A stretch of 64,000 bases of DNA, taken from assembly GCF_011634835.1 (NCBI RefSeq), contig NZ_SIRP01000001.1, forward strand, positions 900,668 to 964,667, written 5' to 3'. This document shows, piece by piece, positions 35,630-44,826 of the stretch. The stretch is from Isoptericola sp. BMS4. GTDB taxonomy: Bacteria; Actinomycetota; Actinomycetes; Actinomycetales; Cellulomonadaceae. The position numbers and the translations under genes are program-made. The notes under the pieces were generated by a model, which was not told where the DNA came from, did not search any database, and saw only the letters and a list, made by a program, of their open reading frames with translations. Numbering within the stretch: position 1 is the stretch's first letter; each line of letters opens with the position of its first letter.

Positions 35630-37756
35630 ATGTTGCGAGAACGTCGTCGAGCCACCACTCTCCTGAGCGGCGCGGGTGCGCTGCTCCTCACCGCCGCCGT
35701 GGCCGTGCCCGCGGGCGCGGCGGCCGACCCGGACAACCTGCCGGGCGACGAGTCGATCACGCTGCCGATCAACGACAGCGCCGCGGGCGGTACGTACTCC
35801 CAGGACTTCGACCGGGCGTACGCCGGCGAGACACCGGACGGGACGCCGGTGTACGTCTACGTCCCGGCGGGCACGCCGCTGGACGGCACGGCGCCGACCG
35901 GCGTCGACAGCCTCGATCCCGCGTTCGACCACGCCCCTGGGGACGAGTTCGTCCCCTGCGCCGACCGCTCGGCCAGCGAGTTCGTGCTCACCCAGGCGCA
36001 GATCGACTACCTCGGGGACACGCTGTCCGACCAGATCGTCGCCGTCGACGAGGAGCACTTCGGCGAGATGGGCGCCGCCGACCCGGACGAGCCCGCCACC
36101 GACGCGCTCGTCACCGTCGTCTACAACGTGCAGGACGAGAACTACTACGACTGCGAGGAGACCACCTACACGGCGGGCTACTTCGCTCCCGACTTCATCG
36201 AGTCGGTCGGCATGAACACGATCGTCATCGACGCGTTCGACTGGGCGAACCGGGTCGGCCCCGCCGACTCCCCGTGGAACGACGACGGCGACCCGTCCAA
36301 CGACAGCCCCGAGCTGTACGAGGGCGTCGTCGCGCACGAGCTGGAGCACCTGCTGCACCACTACTCCGACCCGGGCGAGCTGTCGTGGGTGGACGAGGGG
36401 CTGGCGGACTTCGCGGGCTTCCTCAACGGCTTCGACATCGGCGGCTCGCACCTGTCGAACCACCAGGTGTTCTACGCCGACACGTCGCTCACCCGCTGGG
36501 CCGGATCACTGGCGAACTACGGCGCGTCGTTCACGTTCTTCCAGTACCTCTGGGAGCGGGCCGGCGGCAACGGCGGCGGCAGCTTCGAGCCCGACCTCAC
36601 GTACGACGGCGTGGCCGGTGACCTGCTCGTCAAGCGGATCTTCGCGAACCAGGCCGACGGGATGGACGGCGTACAGGCGGCGATCGACGAGTTCAACGCG
36701 GCCGGCGGCGATCTGCCCGACGTCACGACGCTCTACCAGGACTGGGCCGTGGCCGTGTACCTGGACGACGAGGACAGCGACGTCTTCGACATCAAGGCCG
36801 TGGACTTCGGGGACCCCGAGGACACGACGTGGACGATCGACATCGCGGACGACCAGTTCTGGGACGGCCGCGGGTTCAACCAGGGCGCCCAGCCCAAGGC
36901 GCGGTGGGACCGCCGGCCGAACGGCCAGTCGGAGGTCGCGGTGCCCTACGGCCTGCAGGTGGAGCGGTTCCGCAACCCCGGCCCCCGCGTGACGGTCGGG
37001 TTCGAGGGCGAGCCGATGAGCCAGGTGGCGCCGCACACCGGCGACACGCACTGGTACGGCGGGTACGCCAGCCAGGCGGAGAACGTGCTCGACGTCGACG
37101 TCAGCGGCGACGTGACGAGCCTCGACTTCTGGTCCTGGTACTTCATCGAGGAGGGCTGGGACTTCGGTTTCGTCGAGGCGCAGGTCGGCGGCGAGTGGGT
37201 GACGGTCCCGCTGGCCGACGACGAGGGGAACGTCGTGACGACGAACGACGACCCGCACGGCAACAACACCGAGGGCAACGGGCTGACCGGCACCTCGGGC
37301 GGGGAGTACTTCGTGGACGACCCGGTGTACGTGCACCTCACGGCGGACCTGCCGGCGGGCGCGACGGGCGTGCGGTTCCGGTACTCCACCGACGCCGCGT
37401 ACCTGGACACCGGGTGGTTCGTGGACGACGTCATGGTGAACGGCGCGGAGGCGGCCGTCTCGTCCGCCGACGGGCAGTGGTCCGCCACGACCGGGATCCA
37501 GGAGAACGACTGGACCGTGCAGGTGGTGGCGTCGTGCGACCTGACGCCGTCGGGCACCGACGAGTTCGAGATCGTCGACGCGGCGGGCAACCACGTGTAC
37601 CGGCTCACGGGCGACGCGTTCACCCAGGGCGGCTTCGTCACGAAGTGCGCGAACGGGCCGCGGCGGGACTTCGCCACCCTGACGTCCAACCTGCCGACCG
37701 GTGACCTGACGTTCCTCGACGCGGGCTACGAGCTGAGCGTCCGCAATCAGAAGTAA
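35630..37756 (+). CDS. Secreted zinc metalloprotease (immune inhibitor A-like, M6-type)
   Basis: 708 aa. A Sec signal peptide (RRRATTLLSGAGALLLTAAV, cleaved near AGAAA) leads to a protease domain with VVAHELEHLLHH (His236, Glu237, His240) and SWVDEGLADF, whose Glu is the probable third zinc ligand. The region after residue 440 is beta-rich with FWSWYFIEEGWDFGFVEAQV and DTGWFVDDVMV, the MAM/jelly-roll-like modules of InhA proteins. It should be exported and degrade extracellular proteins. GGAGGGG lies 9 nt before the ATG. No LPxTG or anchor is seen. Confidence 0.85.
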   Translation: MLRERRRATTLLSGAGALLLTAAVAVPAGAAADPDNLPGDESITLPINDSAAGGTYSQDFDRAYAGETPDGTPVYVYVPAGTPLDGTAPTGVDSLDPAFDHAPGDEFVPCADRSASEFVLTQAQIDYLGDTLSDQIVAVDEEHFGEMGAADPDEPATDALVTVVYNVQDENYYDCEETTYTAGYFAPDFIESVGMNTIVIDAFDWANRVGPADSPWNDDGDPSNDSPELYEGVVAHELEHLLHHYSDPGELSWVDEGLADFAGFLNGFDIGGSHLSNHQVFYADTSLTRWAGSLANYGASFTFFQYLWERAGGNGGGSFEPDLTYDGVAGDLLVKRIFANQADGMDGVQAAIDEFNAAGGDLPDVTTLYQDWAVAVYLDDEDSDVFDIKAVDFGDPEDTTWTIDIADDQFWDGRGFNQGAQPKARWDRRPNGQSEVAVPYGLQVERFRNPGPRVTVGFEGEPMSQVAPHTGDTHWYGGYASQAENVLDVDVSGDVTSLDFWSWYFIEEGWDFGFVEAQVGGEWVTVPLADDEGNVVTTNDDPHGNNTEGNGLTGTSGGEYFVDDPVYVHLTADLPAGATGVRFRYSTDAAYLDTGWFVDDVMVNGAEAAVSSADGQWSATTGIQENDWTVQVVASCDLTPSGTDEFEIVDAAGNHVYRLTGDAFTQGGFVTKCANGPRRDFATLTSNLPTGDLTFLDAGYELSVRNQK

Positions 37757-37763
37757 CCGGCGC

Positions 37764-37830
37764 CGAGGTCGAGCCGAGGGCTCGAGGTCGATGTGCGGAA
37801 CATCGATCTCGGACCCTCGGCTCGACCTCG
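37764..37830. terminator. Long inverted repeat, 31-bp arms with three mismatches
   Basis: Arms 37764-37794 and 37800-37830 around a GCGGA loop; the outer 17 bp are perfect. It lies 7 bp after the protease stop and just before the oxidoreductase promoter, so it probably ends protease transcription. Confidence 0.72.
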
Positions 37831-37847
37831 CGGGCGCGGCGGTTGGC

Positions 37848-37853
37848 TACGGT
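37848..37853 (+). promoter_or_regulatory. -10 box of a probable leaderless promoter for the oxidoreductase gene
   Basis: TACGGT lies 7 nt before the ATG at 37861. No ribosome site is present, and the region upstream is taken by the terminator hairpin. Confidence 0.45.
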
Positions 37854-37860
37854 GTGGGGC

Positions 37861-38922
37861 ATGACTCCTGCCGCGCCCTCCTCGTTCGCGCCCCGCCTCA
37901 CCGCCGCCGACCTGGCCGGCACGGTCCCGGACCCGGCGGACGCGCCCGCCGTGCGCTGGGGCGTGCTCGGCGCCGGCAACATCGCCGGGTCGTTCTCCGA
38001 CGGGGTGCGCCGGCACACGGCCTCGACCGTCGTCGCGGTCGGGTCGCGCGACCGGGCGAAGGCGGAGGCGTTCGCCCAGGCCCACGCCCCGGGCGCCCGG
38101 GCGCACGGCGACTACGAGTCGCTCGTGGGCGACCCGGACGTCGACGTCGTGTACGTCGCCACGCCGCACTCCCACCACCACGAGCAGGCGCTCCTCGCGA
38201 TCCGCGCCGGCAAGCACGTGCTCGTCGAGAAGGCGTTCACGCAGGACGCCGCCCAGGCCCGCGAGGTGCTGGCGGCCGCGCGCGACGCCGGCGTCTTCGT
38301 CATGGAGGCGATGTGGACGCGCTTCCTGCCGCACGTCGCGGCGCTCCGCGGCGTCGTCGCGCGCGGCGAGATCGGCCGCGTGATGAGCGTGGTCGCCGAC
38401 CACGGCCAGTTCTTCCCCTTCGCGCCGGAGCACCGGCTGTACGCGCCCGACCTCGCCGGGGGCGCCCTGCTGGACCTGGGCGTCTACCCGGTCTCGTTCG
38501 CCCACGACCTGCTCGGCGCGCCCGAGACCGTCACGGCCGTCGGCGCGCTCACGCCCACCGGCGTCGACGGGCAGGTCGGCATGGTCCTCGGCTACCCGGA
38601 CGGCGTGCAGGCCACCCTCTCGACGACGCTCTGGTCGCGCACCGCCACGACCGCGGTGATCTCCGGCACCGAGGGTCGCATCGAGGTGGCCCGGACGTTC
38701 TACGCCCCGACCTCCTTCCGCGTCGAGCGCCACGACGGCGCCGTCTGGACCTACGAGGGGTTCCGCGGCGAGGGCAAGCAGTACCAGGCGGCCGAGGCCG
38801 CGCGCCGGGTCACGGCGGGCGAGACGCAGAGCCCGCGCATGTCGTGGGACGGCACGGTCGAGGTCATGGACACGCTGGACGACGTGCGTCGCCAGGTGGG
38901 CGTCGTCTACCCGGGCGAGTGA
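37861..38922 (+). CDS. Gfo/Idh/MocA-family NAD(P)-dependent oxidoreductase
   Basis: 353 aa. The Rossmann fold begins WGVLGAGNIAGSFSDGV (GxGxxA), followed by VVAVGSRDRAKAEAFA. VYVATPHSHHHEQALLAIRAG and KHVLVEKAFT carry the EKP-like Lys region, here EKA. The C-terminal alpha/beta domain has LDLGVYPVSFAHDLLG with the catalytic D/H pattern of trans-1,2-dihydrobenzenediol dehydrogenase-like members. It acts in the cytosol on a sugar or polyol that the sequence does not reveal. Monocistronic. Confidence 0.88.
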   Translation: MTPAAPSSFAPRLTAADLAGTVPDPADAPAVRWGVLGAGNIAGSFSDGVRRHTASTVVAVGSRDRAKAEAFAQAHAPGARAHGDYESLVGDPDVDVVYVATPHSHHHEQALLAIRAGKHVLVEKAFTQDAAQAREVLAAARDAGVFVMEAMWTRFLPHVAALRGVVARGEIGRVMSVVADHGQFFPFAPEHRLYAPDLAGGALLDLGVYPVSFAHDLLGAPETVTAVGALTPTGVDGQVGMVLGYPDGVQATLSTTLWSRTATTAVISGTEGRIEVARTFYAPTSFRVERHDGAVWTYEGFRGEGKQYQAAEAARRVTAGETQSPRMSWDGTVEVMDTLDDVRRQVGVVYPGE

Positions 38923-38938
38923 CCCGGCGCGGCGGGCG

Positions 38939-39337
38939 TCAGTCGCGCACCAGCCGGCGGCCGGTGATCTCGGTCGGGCTGATGCGCACCCAGACGTCCT
39001 TGCCGTCGTCGACGTAGCTGACCAGACCGGTGGCCTCCGCGGCCGCGACCTCGGCGTCGCGCTCCAGGATCCTCGCGGTGCCGCGCACGACGACGCTCAG
39101 CGCGACGGCCTCGTCCCACCGGTCCGCCTCCAGGGCCACGTGGGAGTTGACCGCCACCTCCGCGAGCTTCGTCCCCGGCCTCGTCCTGAAGTAGACGTGG
39201 TGGTCCGCGACGGTGAAGTTGAGCGGGAAGATCTCGGGGTGGCCGCCGACGGCGGTCGCGAGCCGGCCGATCTCCTGCGTGGCGAGGAACTCCCAGCACT
39301 CGTCCGTCGTGAGCACGGGGGACAGCGGCTCGGACAT
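38939..39337 (-). CDS. Pyridoxamine 5'-phosphate oxidase-like flavin/F420-binding protein
   Basis: 132 aa split-barrel protein. ECWEFLATQEIGRLATAVGG and EIFPLNFTVADHHVYFRTRPG are the usual N-terminal strands of the class; ALEADRWDEAVALSVVVRG lies at the dimer interface. Such small proteins bind FMN, F420 or haem; the cofactor is not certain. GGGAGG precedes the ATG at 39337. Convergent with the oxidoreductase gene; the two stops are 17 bp apart. Confidence 0.78.
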   Translation of the reverse strand: MSEPLSPVLTTDECWEFLATQEIGRLATAVGGHPEIFPLNFTVADHHVYFRTRPGTKLAEVAVNSHVALEADRWDEAVALSVVVRGTARILERDAEVAAAEATGLVSYVDDGKDVWVRISPTEITGRRLVRD

Positions 39338-39451
39338 CGGGGCCTCCCGGGGTCGAGGTGTGCGTCGAGGGCCGGTACGTCGTCGGACCGCTCCCATCGT
39401 CCCTCCACGGCGCGGATCCCGCCTGCGGGAGTCGGTGTGAGGGGTCGCGGC

Positions 39452-39457
39452 TAGGGT
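39452..39457 (+). promoter_or_regulatory. -10 box of a probable leaderless tmk promoter
   Basis: TAGGGT ends 6 nt before the GTG at 39464. No Shine-Dalgarno sequence lies between. An in-frame GTG at 39458 would sit too close to the box. Confidence 0.45.
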
Positions 39458-39463
39458 GTGCGC

Positions 39464-40132
39464 GTGAGCAACGCACCCGGGTACTTCGTCTCCTTCGAGG
39501 GGGGCGACGGCGTCGGCAAGTCCACGCACGTGCGCCTGCTCGGGCAGTGGCTCGGCGAGGTGACGGGCCGCGAGGTCGTGCTGACGCGCGAGCCGGGCGG
39601 CACGCCCCTCGGCGCGAAGCTGCGGCAGGCGGTCCTGCACGGGGACGACATGGACCCGCGCACCGAGGCCCTGCTGTACGCGGCCGACCGCGCCCACCAC
39701 GTCGCGACGGTGGTGCGCCCGGCGCTCGAGCGGGGCGCCGTCGTCGTGACGGACCGCTACCTCGACTCGTCGGTCGCCTACCAGGCCGGCGGCCGCGAGC
39801 TCTCCGAGGACGAGGTGGAGCGGCTCTCGCTGTGGGCCACCGGCCACCTGCTGCCCGACGTGACGGTGCTGCTGGACCTCGACCCCGTCGTCGGCGCCAC
39901 GCGGCTGTCCGGGGCCCCCGACCGGCTGGAGCGGGCGGGGGAGGCCTTCCACCGGCGCACGCGGGAGGCCTTCCTGCGGCGTGCCGCGGCCGACCCGCGG
40001 CGCTGGGTCGTGGTCGACGCCTCCGCCCCGCGCGAGGACGTGCAGGCGCAGCTGCGCGTGGACGTCGCCGCCCGCCTCGACCTCACCCCCGTGGTGGACG
40101 AGGCCGCCGGCCTGCCGGAGGGCGGACGATGA
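39464..40132 (+). CDS. tmk: Thymidylate kinase
   Basis: 222 aa. P-loop [16 protein letters not shown], the DR motif [34 protein letters not shown] with the dTMP-binding Arg, and a LID region [12 protein letters not shown]. It phosphorylates dTMP to dTDP for DNA synthesis. GTG 39464 is preferred over 39458 from the -10 spacing. The stop overlaps the holB start by 4 bp; tmk-holB coupling is common in bacteria. Confidence 0.95.
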   Translation: MSNAPGYFVSFEGGDGVGKSTHVRLLGQWLGEVTGREVVLTREPGGTPLGAKLRQAVLHGDDMDPRTEALLYAADRAHHVATVVRPALERGAVVVTDRYLDSSVAYQAGGRELSEDEVERLSLWATGHLLPDVTVLLDLDPVVGATRLSGAPDRLERAGEAFHRRTREAFLRRAAADPRRWVVVDASAPREDVQAQLRVDVAARLDLTPVVDEAAGLPEGGR

Positions 40133-41280
40133 GCGTCTGGGACGACGTCGTCGGGCAGCCCGCCGCGGTGGGCGTGCTGCGACGCGCCGCCACGGACCCG
40201 GCCGCGATGACCCACGCGTGGCTGCTCACGGGACCGCCCGGGTCGGGCCGGTCCGTCGCCGCCCGCGCGTTCGCCGCGGCCCTGCAGTGCACCGGTGACG
40301 GCGGCGCCGCCGGCGGGTGCGGGGAGTGCCAGGCCTGCACGACGACACGGGCCGGCACGCACCCCGACCTGACCGTCGTGGCGACGGACAAGGTCGTCAT
40401 CACCATCGACGAGGTGCGCGACCTCATCGCGACCGCGGCCCGCACGCCGTCGTCCGGCCGGTACCGCGTGATCGTGGTCGAGGACGCCGACCGCATGGCC
40501 GAGCGCACCACGAACGTGCTGCTGAAGGCGATCGAGGAGCCGCCGCCGCACACGGTGTGGGTGCTGTGCGCCCCGAGCGCGCAGGACGTGCTGCCCACGA
40601 TCCGCTCGCGGTGCCGGGGCGTCGTGCTGCGCGTCCCGCCTGCCGCCGACGTCGCCGACCTGCTGGTGCGGCGCGACGGCGCGGACCCGCGGGTGGCGCT
40701 GGCCGCGGCGCGGGCGGCGCAGTCGCACGTCGGGCTGGCGCGCCGGCTGGCGCGCGACCCGGAGGCGCGCGAGCGCCGGGACTCGGTGCTGGAGATCGCG
40801 CGGCGCATCCGCGGCGTGGGTGACGCCGTGCTGGCTGCGGGCGAGCTGGTCGACGTGGCCAAGGCGGAGGCTGCCGCGGCGACCGCCGAGCGGGACGCCG
40901 CCGAGCGGGCGGAGCTGATGCGCGGCCTCGGCGTGCAGGAGGGCGACACCCTGCCGCCGCGGCTGCGCTCACAGGTCAAGCAGCTCGAGGACGACCAGAA
41001 GCGGCGGGCCACCCGCCGGCAGCGTGACGTGCTCGACCGCTCGATGGTGGACCTGCTCTCCCTGTACCGCGACGTGCTGGTGGTGCAGCTCGGCGCGGAC
41101 GTGGAGCTGGTCAACACCGAGCACGCGGGCGCCGTGCGGTCGCTGGCGGCGGACTCGACGCCGGAGCAGACGATCCGGCGCATGGACGCCATCGGCACGG
41201 CGCGCGAACGGCTGGAGGGGAACGTGGCGCCGTTGCTCGCGCTCGAGGCGATGGCGGTCGCGCTGCGCCCCCAGGGCTGA
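40129..41280 (+). CDS. holB: DNA polymerase III subunit delta'
   Basis: 383 aa clamp-loader subunit. It has an AAA+ fold with [20 protein letters not shown] (a P-loop with Arg for the usual Lys, so ATP binding is doubtful, as is known for delta'), the zinc cluster [37 protein letters not shown] and the SRC motif TIRSRCRG. An Ala/Glu-rich helical stretch (about 245-300) is longer than in E. coli. It starts inside the tmk stop. Nothing follows in the operon. Confidence 0.93.
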   Translation: MSVWDDVVGQPAAVGVLRRAATDPAAMTHAWLLTGPPGSGRSVAARAFAAALQCTGDGGAAGGCGECQACTTTRAGTHPDLTVVATDKVVITIDEVRDLIATAARTPSSGRYRVIVVEDADRMAERTTNVLLKAIEEPPPHTVWVLCAPSAQDVLPTIRSRCRGVVLRVPPAADVADLLVRRDGADPRVALAAARAAQSHVGLARRLARDPEARERRDSVLEIARRIRGVGDAVLAAGELVDVAKAEAAAATAERDAAERAELMRGLGVQEGDTLPPRLRSQVKQLEDDQKRRATRRQRDVLDRSMVDLLSLYRDVLVVQLGADVELVNTEHAGAVRSLAADSTPEQTIRRMDAIGTARERLEGNVAPLLALEAMAVALRPQG

Positions 41281-41451
41281 CGCCCGGGCGTCCCCGGGGA
41301 TGACGCCCGGATGACGCCGAGATGTCGCATCGGTTGCGGTCCGGGTGATTTCTGCGGATATACGCCTCGGCGTTTGCCTCAGCGCCGTCGTTGGCATGTG
41401 ATGTAGCGCGGTGGGGGTCAGGGGGACCCTCGTGACCCACAGGGAGTTCGT
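41281..41451 (+). other. Leader region of hoxX
   Basis: 171 bp without an ORF of note. GGGTCA...TGACCC (around 41415-41437) forms a small inverted repeat just before the ribosome site. The stretch 41340-41400 is AT-richer than its surroundings and probably holds the promoter, but I cannot fix the boxes. Confidence 0.35.
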
Positions 41452-43113
41452 ATGAAGATCCTGCTGCTCGTCTCGGCGTTCAACGGCTTGACCCAGCGCG
41501 TCTGGTGCCATCTGCAGGACGGGGGGCACGACGTCGGGGTGGAGCTGGCGCCGACGTTCGACACGCCGGAGGCGCTCACGGCCGCCGTGGAGAAGATCGA
41601 CCCGGACCTGATCCTCGCGCCGTTCCTCAAGCACCGCGTGCCGCGCGAGGTGTGGGATCGCTGGACGACCGTCGTCGTGCACCCCGGGCCGGTGGGGGAC
41701 CGGGGGCCGTCCTCGCTGGACCACGCCATCCTGGACGGCCGGGACCGCTGGGGCGTGACGGCGCTGTCCGCCGTCGAGGAGATGGACGCCGGCCCGGTGT
41801 GGGCGACCTCCACGTTCGCGATGCCGTCGCCGCCCGTGGCGAAGAGCGCTCTGTACAACGGGCTCGTCGCCGACGCCGCGATGAGGTGCGTGGACACGGT
41901 GCTACGGATGGTGTCCGAGGGTGAGCGGCCGGTACCTGCCGAGGAGCTGACCCGCGAGGTGCCCGGCACCGGCGAGCTGCCGCTGCTGCGACGCGCCGCG
42001 TTCGAGCTCGACTGGGACCGGCCGGCGGCCGAGCTGGCGCGGACGATCGCGGCCGCCGACGGCGCGCCCGGCGCCCCGGCGACCGTGGGGGGTGCGCGGG
42101 TGTGCCTCTTCGACGCGGCCGTCGGCGACGAGACGCCGGAGGGGCCCGCGGCGCCCGGCACCGTCGTCGGGCACGACGGCGACGCCGTCGCGATCGCCAC
42201 CGGCGACGGAACACTGTGGGTCGGCTACGCGGCCACACTGGCGGAGCGCCGCGGTACCAAGCTCCCCGCCTCCTGGGTGCTCGACGTCTCCGAGGCCCAC
42301 TATCTCCCGGTGCCGAAGGCGTTGGCGGAGTCCGTCTACGAGCGCGAGGGCGACGTGGGGTACCTCACGATCCGTTCCTACAGCGGGGCGATGCACACGG
42401 CGCAGTGCCGCCGGCTGACCACCGCCGTCGAGAAGGCGCTCACGGAGGACACCCGCGTGCTGGTGGTGCGCGGCACCGAGCACGCCTTCTCCAACGGCAT
42501 CCACCTCGGCGCGATCGAGGCGGCTGACGACCCTGCCGCCGAGGCCTGGGCGAACATCCAGGCGATCGACGACCTGTGCGAGACCATCGCGCGGGCCGAC
42601 CAGCTCACCGTCGCCGTCTTCACCGCCAACGCGGGCGCCGGCGGCGTGATGGTCGGCCTGTGCGCCGACGTGGTCCTCGCCCGCGACGGTGTCGTGCTGA
42701 ACCCGTACTACGACATGGGGATCTTCGGCTCCGAGCTGCACACGTGGACCGTCTCCGCGCGAGTCGGGGAGGAGGCGGCCGACCGCCTGCTCGGCGCCAA
42801 GCTGCCCATCGAGGCCGTCGCGGCGGCGCAGCAGGGGCTGGTCGACAGCGTCGGGCCCCGCGACGCACGGCAGTTCGCCGAGTGGATCACCGAGCGTGCC
42901 CGGAGTCTCACCACCCGCGAGGGGCGCCGCAGCTTCGACGCCGCGGAGGAACGGCGAGCGCCCACGCGGCCCCTGTCCTACTACCGCACGATCGAGCTCG
43001 CGGAGATGGCGCGGGACATCTTCGACGACCGTCGCGGGTTCGCGGCGCAGCGGCGCGACTTCCTGCGCAAGGCGGCACCGGTCGAGACTCCGGCCCGCCT
43101 CCGGTTCGCCTGA
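41452..43113 (+). CDS. hoxX: HoxX-like protein: formyltransferase domain fused to enoyl-CoA hydratase-like domain
   Basis: 553 aa. The N-terminal half is a formyl-tetrahydrofolate transferase fold with VVVHPGPVGDRGPSSLDHAI and FC-like C subdomain (to about 270). The C-terminal half is a crotonase fold with RGTEHAFSNGIHLGAIEAAD and ANAGAGGVMVGLCADVVLA. Known HoxX makes CO from formyl-CoA for the active site of O2-tolerant NiFe hydrogenases. No hydrogenase or hyp gene lies in the window, so the partner must be elsewhere or the role differs. AGGGAG precedes the ATG. Length is as expected. Confidence 0.88.
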   Translation: MKILLLVSAFNGLTQRVWCHLQDGGHDVGVELAPTFDTPEALTAAVEKIDPDLILAPFLKHRVPREVWDRWTTVVVHPGPVGDRGPSSLDHAILDGRDRWGVTALSAVEEMDAGPVWATSTFAMPSPPVAKSALYNGLVADAAMRCVDTVLRMVSEGERPVPAEELTREVPGTGELPLLRRAAFELDWDRPAAELARTIAAADGAPGAPATVGGARVCLFDAAVGDETPEGPAAPGTVVGHDGDAVAIATGDGTLWVGYAATLAERRGTKLPASWVLDVSEAHYLPVPKALAESVYEREGDVGYLTIRSYSGAMHTAQCRRLTTAVEKALTEDTRVLVVRGTEHAFSNGIHLGAIEAADDPAAEAWANIQAIDDLCETIARADQLTVAVFTANAGAGGVMVGLCADVVLARDGVVLNPYYDMGIFGSELHTWTVSARVGEEAADRLLGAKLPIEAVAAAQQGLVDSVGPRDARQFAEWITERARSLTTREGRRSFDAAEERRAPTRPLSYYRTIELAEMARDIFDDRRGFAAQRRDFLRKAAPVETPARLRFA

Positions 43114-43191
43114 CCCGGCGCCCGGCCCGCCACCTCCCACGAGGCGACGTCGTGCGACGCGCGCGATGTCCGGTCCGCGGACCCGGAACGG

Positions 43192-43197
43192 TAGGTT
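43192..43197 (+). promoter_or_regulatory. -10 box of a probable leaderless promoter
   Basis: TAGGTT ends 6 nt before the GTG at 43204, in the same TAGGTTGAC context as at 31436. No ribosome site. The -35 region is not recognisable. Confidence 0.5.
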
Positions 43198-43203
43198 GAC
43201 CCG

Positions 43204-44748
43204 GTGAGACTCGACGCGCGCCGCACGACCGGCCTCCGTGCCACCGTCGCCACCCTGCTCGGCGGGGTCCTGCTGCTCACGGGCTGCACCGCGCCGCCCA
43301 AGGAGCAGGTCCCGGTCCGCTCGTCCGAGGCGTCGGCCGTGACCGACGGGGCGCCGGAGGGCTTCGAGGAGCTCTACGGCCAGACGCTCGAGTGGACCGG
43401 GTGCGACTCCTACGAGTGCGCCACGGTCACCGCGCCGCTGTCGTGGGACGACCCGGACGCCGGCACCATCGAGCTCGACCTGGTCCGCACCCGTGCCGAG
43501 GGGGAGAAGCAGGGCTCGCTGCTGATCAACCCGGGCGGGCCGGGCGGCTCGGGGACCGACTTCCTGCGGTCCGTCGCGTCGACCTTCGGCAAGCCCCTGC
43601 GTCAGTCGTTCGACATCGTCGGGTTCGACCCGCGGGGTGTGGAGGGGTCGACGGCCGTCGAGTGCTTCGACGACGCCCGGAAGGACGAGTCGCTGTCGAA
43701 GGACTTCGACCCCAGCACCGACGCCGGGCTCTCCGCGATGGCTGAGGAGGCCCGGGCCTGGGCCGAGACGTGCGCCGAGAACACCGGCGACCTGCTCGGC
43801 GAGGTCGACACCCAGAGCGCCGCGCGGGACCTGGACCTGCTGCGGGCCGTGCTCGGCGACGAGGAGCTGAACTACCTCGGGTTCTCGTACGGCACGCAGC
43901 TCGGCGCCACGTACGCCGGGCTCTTCCCCGACCGTGCGGGCCGGCTCGTGCTCGACGGCGCGATCGACACCTCGCTGTCGGCGGACGAGATCTCCGAGGG
44001 CCAGGCCGTCGGCTTCGAGAACGCCCTGCGGGCGTACGTGACCGACTGCCAGGCGGGCGCCCAGTGCCCGCTCACGGGCTCGGCCGACGACGGCATGCGT
44101 CAGGTGCGCGCCGTCCTCGACCAGGCCTACGAGCGGCCCTTCCCGACGTCGGACCCCGACCGGAGCGTGACGCAGACCCTCGCGTTCTACGGGGTCGCCG
44201 TGACCCTGTACGACCAGGGGAGCTGGCCGATGCTCACCCAGGCGCTGGACGAGGCGATCAACGAGCGCACCGGTGACACGCTGCTGTACCTCGCGGACGT
44301 CTACAACGACCGGAACGCCGACGGGTCGTTCTCCACGAACTCCTCCGAGGCGTTCCGGGCGGTGAACTGCCTCGACGGCGCCGGCGACTCCGACCCCGAC
44401 GCCATGCGGGCACAGGCCGCCGAGATCGAGGAGGCGGCGCCCACCGTGGGCTCGTTCTTCGCCTACGGCGGCGTCGCCTGCGCGGACTGGCCCTACCCCC
44501 CGGTGGAGCAGGAGTTCGACCTGCACGCCGAGGGTGCCCCGCCGATCGTCGTCATCGGGACCACGAACGACCCGGCCACCCCGTACGTGTGGGCCGAGGG
44601 CCTGGCCGACACCCTGTCCTCCGGCGTCCTGGTCACCTACGAGGGCGAGGGGCACACCGCCTACGGCCACTCCAACGAGTGCGTGTCCGACGCCGTCGAG
44701 TCGTACCTGGTGGACGGCGAGGTGCCGGAGGACGGCACGACCTGCTGA
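43204..44748 (+). CDS. Secreted alpha/beta-hydrolase lipoprotein (tripeptidyl aminopeptidase/TAP-like)
   Basis: 514 aa. The signal peptide ends in LLLTGC (Cys28), a good lipobox. The hydrolase domain has LLINPGGPGGSGTDFL (oxyanion), FDPRGVEGS, the nucleophile elbow YLGFSYGTQLG and, in the C-terminal TAP-like part, TTNDPATPYVWAEGLA (Asp) and YEGEGHTAYGHSNEC (His). Related Streptomyces enzymes are tripeptidyl aminopeptidases and esterases. It should be tethered to the outer face of the membrane. Cysteines at several places suggest disulfides. GTG 43204 appears leaderless. Confidence 0.88.
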   Translation: MRLDARRTTGLRATVATLLGGVLLLTGCTAPPKEQVPVRSSEASAVTDGAPEGFEELYGQTLEWTGCDSYECATVTAPLSWDDPDAGTIELDLVRTRAEGEKQGSLLINPGGPGGSGTDFLRSVASTFGKPLRQSFDIVGFDPRGVEGSTAVECFDDARKDESLSKDFDPSTDAGLSAMAEEARAWAETCAENTGDLLGEVDTQSAARDLDLLRAVLGDEELNYLGFSYGTQLGATYAGLFPDRAGRLVLDGAIDTSLSADEISEGQAVGFENALRAYVTDCQAGAQCPLTGSADDGMRQVRAVLDQAYERPFPTSDPDRSVTQTLAFYGVAVTLYDQGSWPMLTQALDEAINERTGDTLLYLADVYNDRNADGSFSTNSSEAFRAVNCLDGAGDSDPDAMRAQAAEIEEAAPTVGSFFAYGGVACADWPYPPVEQEFDLHAEGAPPIVVIGTTNDPATPYVWAEGLADTLSSGVLVTYEGEGHTAYGHSNECVSDAVESYLVDGEVPEDGTTC

Positions 44749-44761
44749 GTGCCGCCGGGCT

Positions 44762-44815
44762 GAGCACGACATGGGGGTCGCTACCGCACGCGGTCGCGAC
44801 CCCCACGTCGTGCTC
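44762..44815. terminator. Bidirectional terminator palindrome, 26-bp arms
   Basis: Arms 44762-44787 and 44790-44815 with two mismatches and a 2-nt loop, between the convergent hydrolase and PrsW genes, 13 and 11 bp from their stops. No T-tract. Confidence 0.78.
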
Positions 44816-44826
44816 GACGGCCGTCG

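Noticed and set aside
28487..36463. A 2658-codon open frame on the minus strand
   Set aside because: It is a shadow of topA, PAP2, TrkH and neighbours, all with clear domains in other frames. Long shadow frames are expected at this GC.
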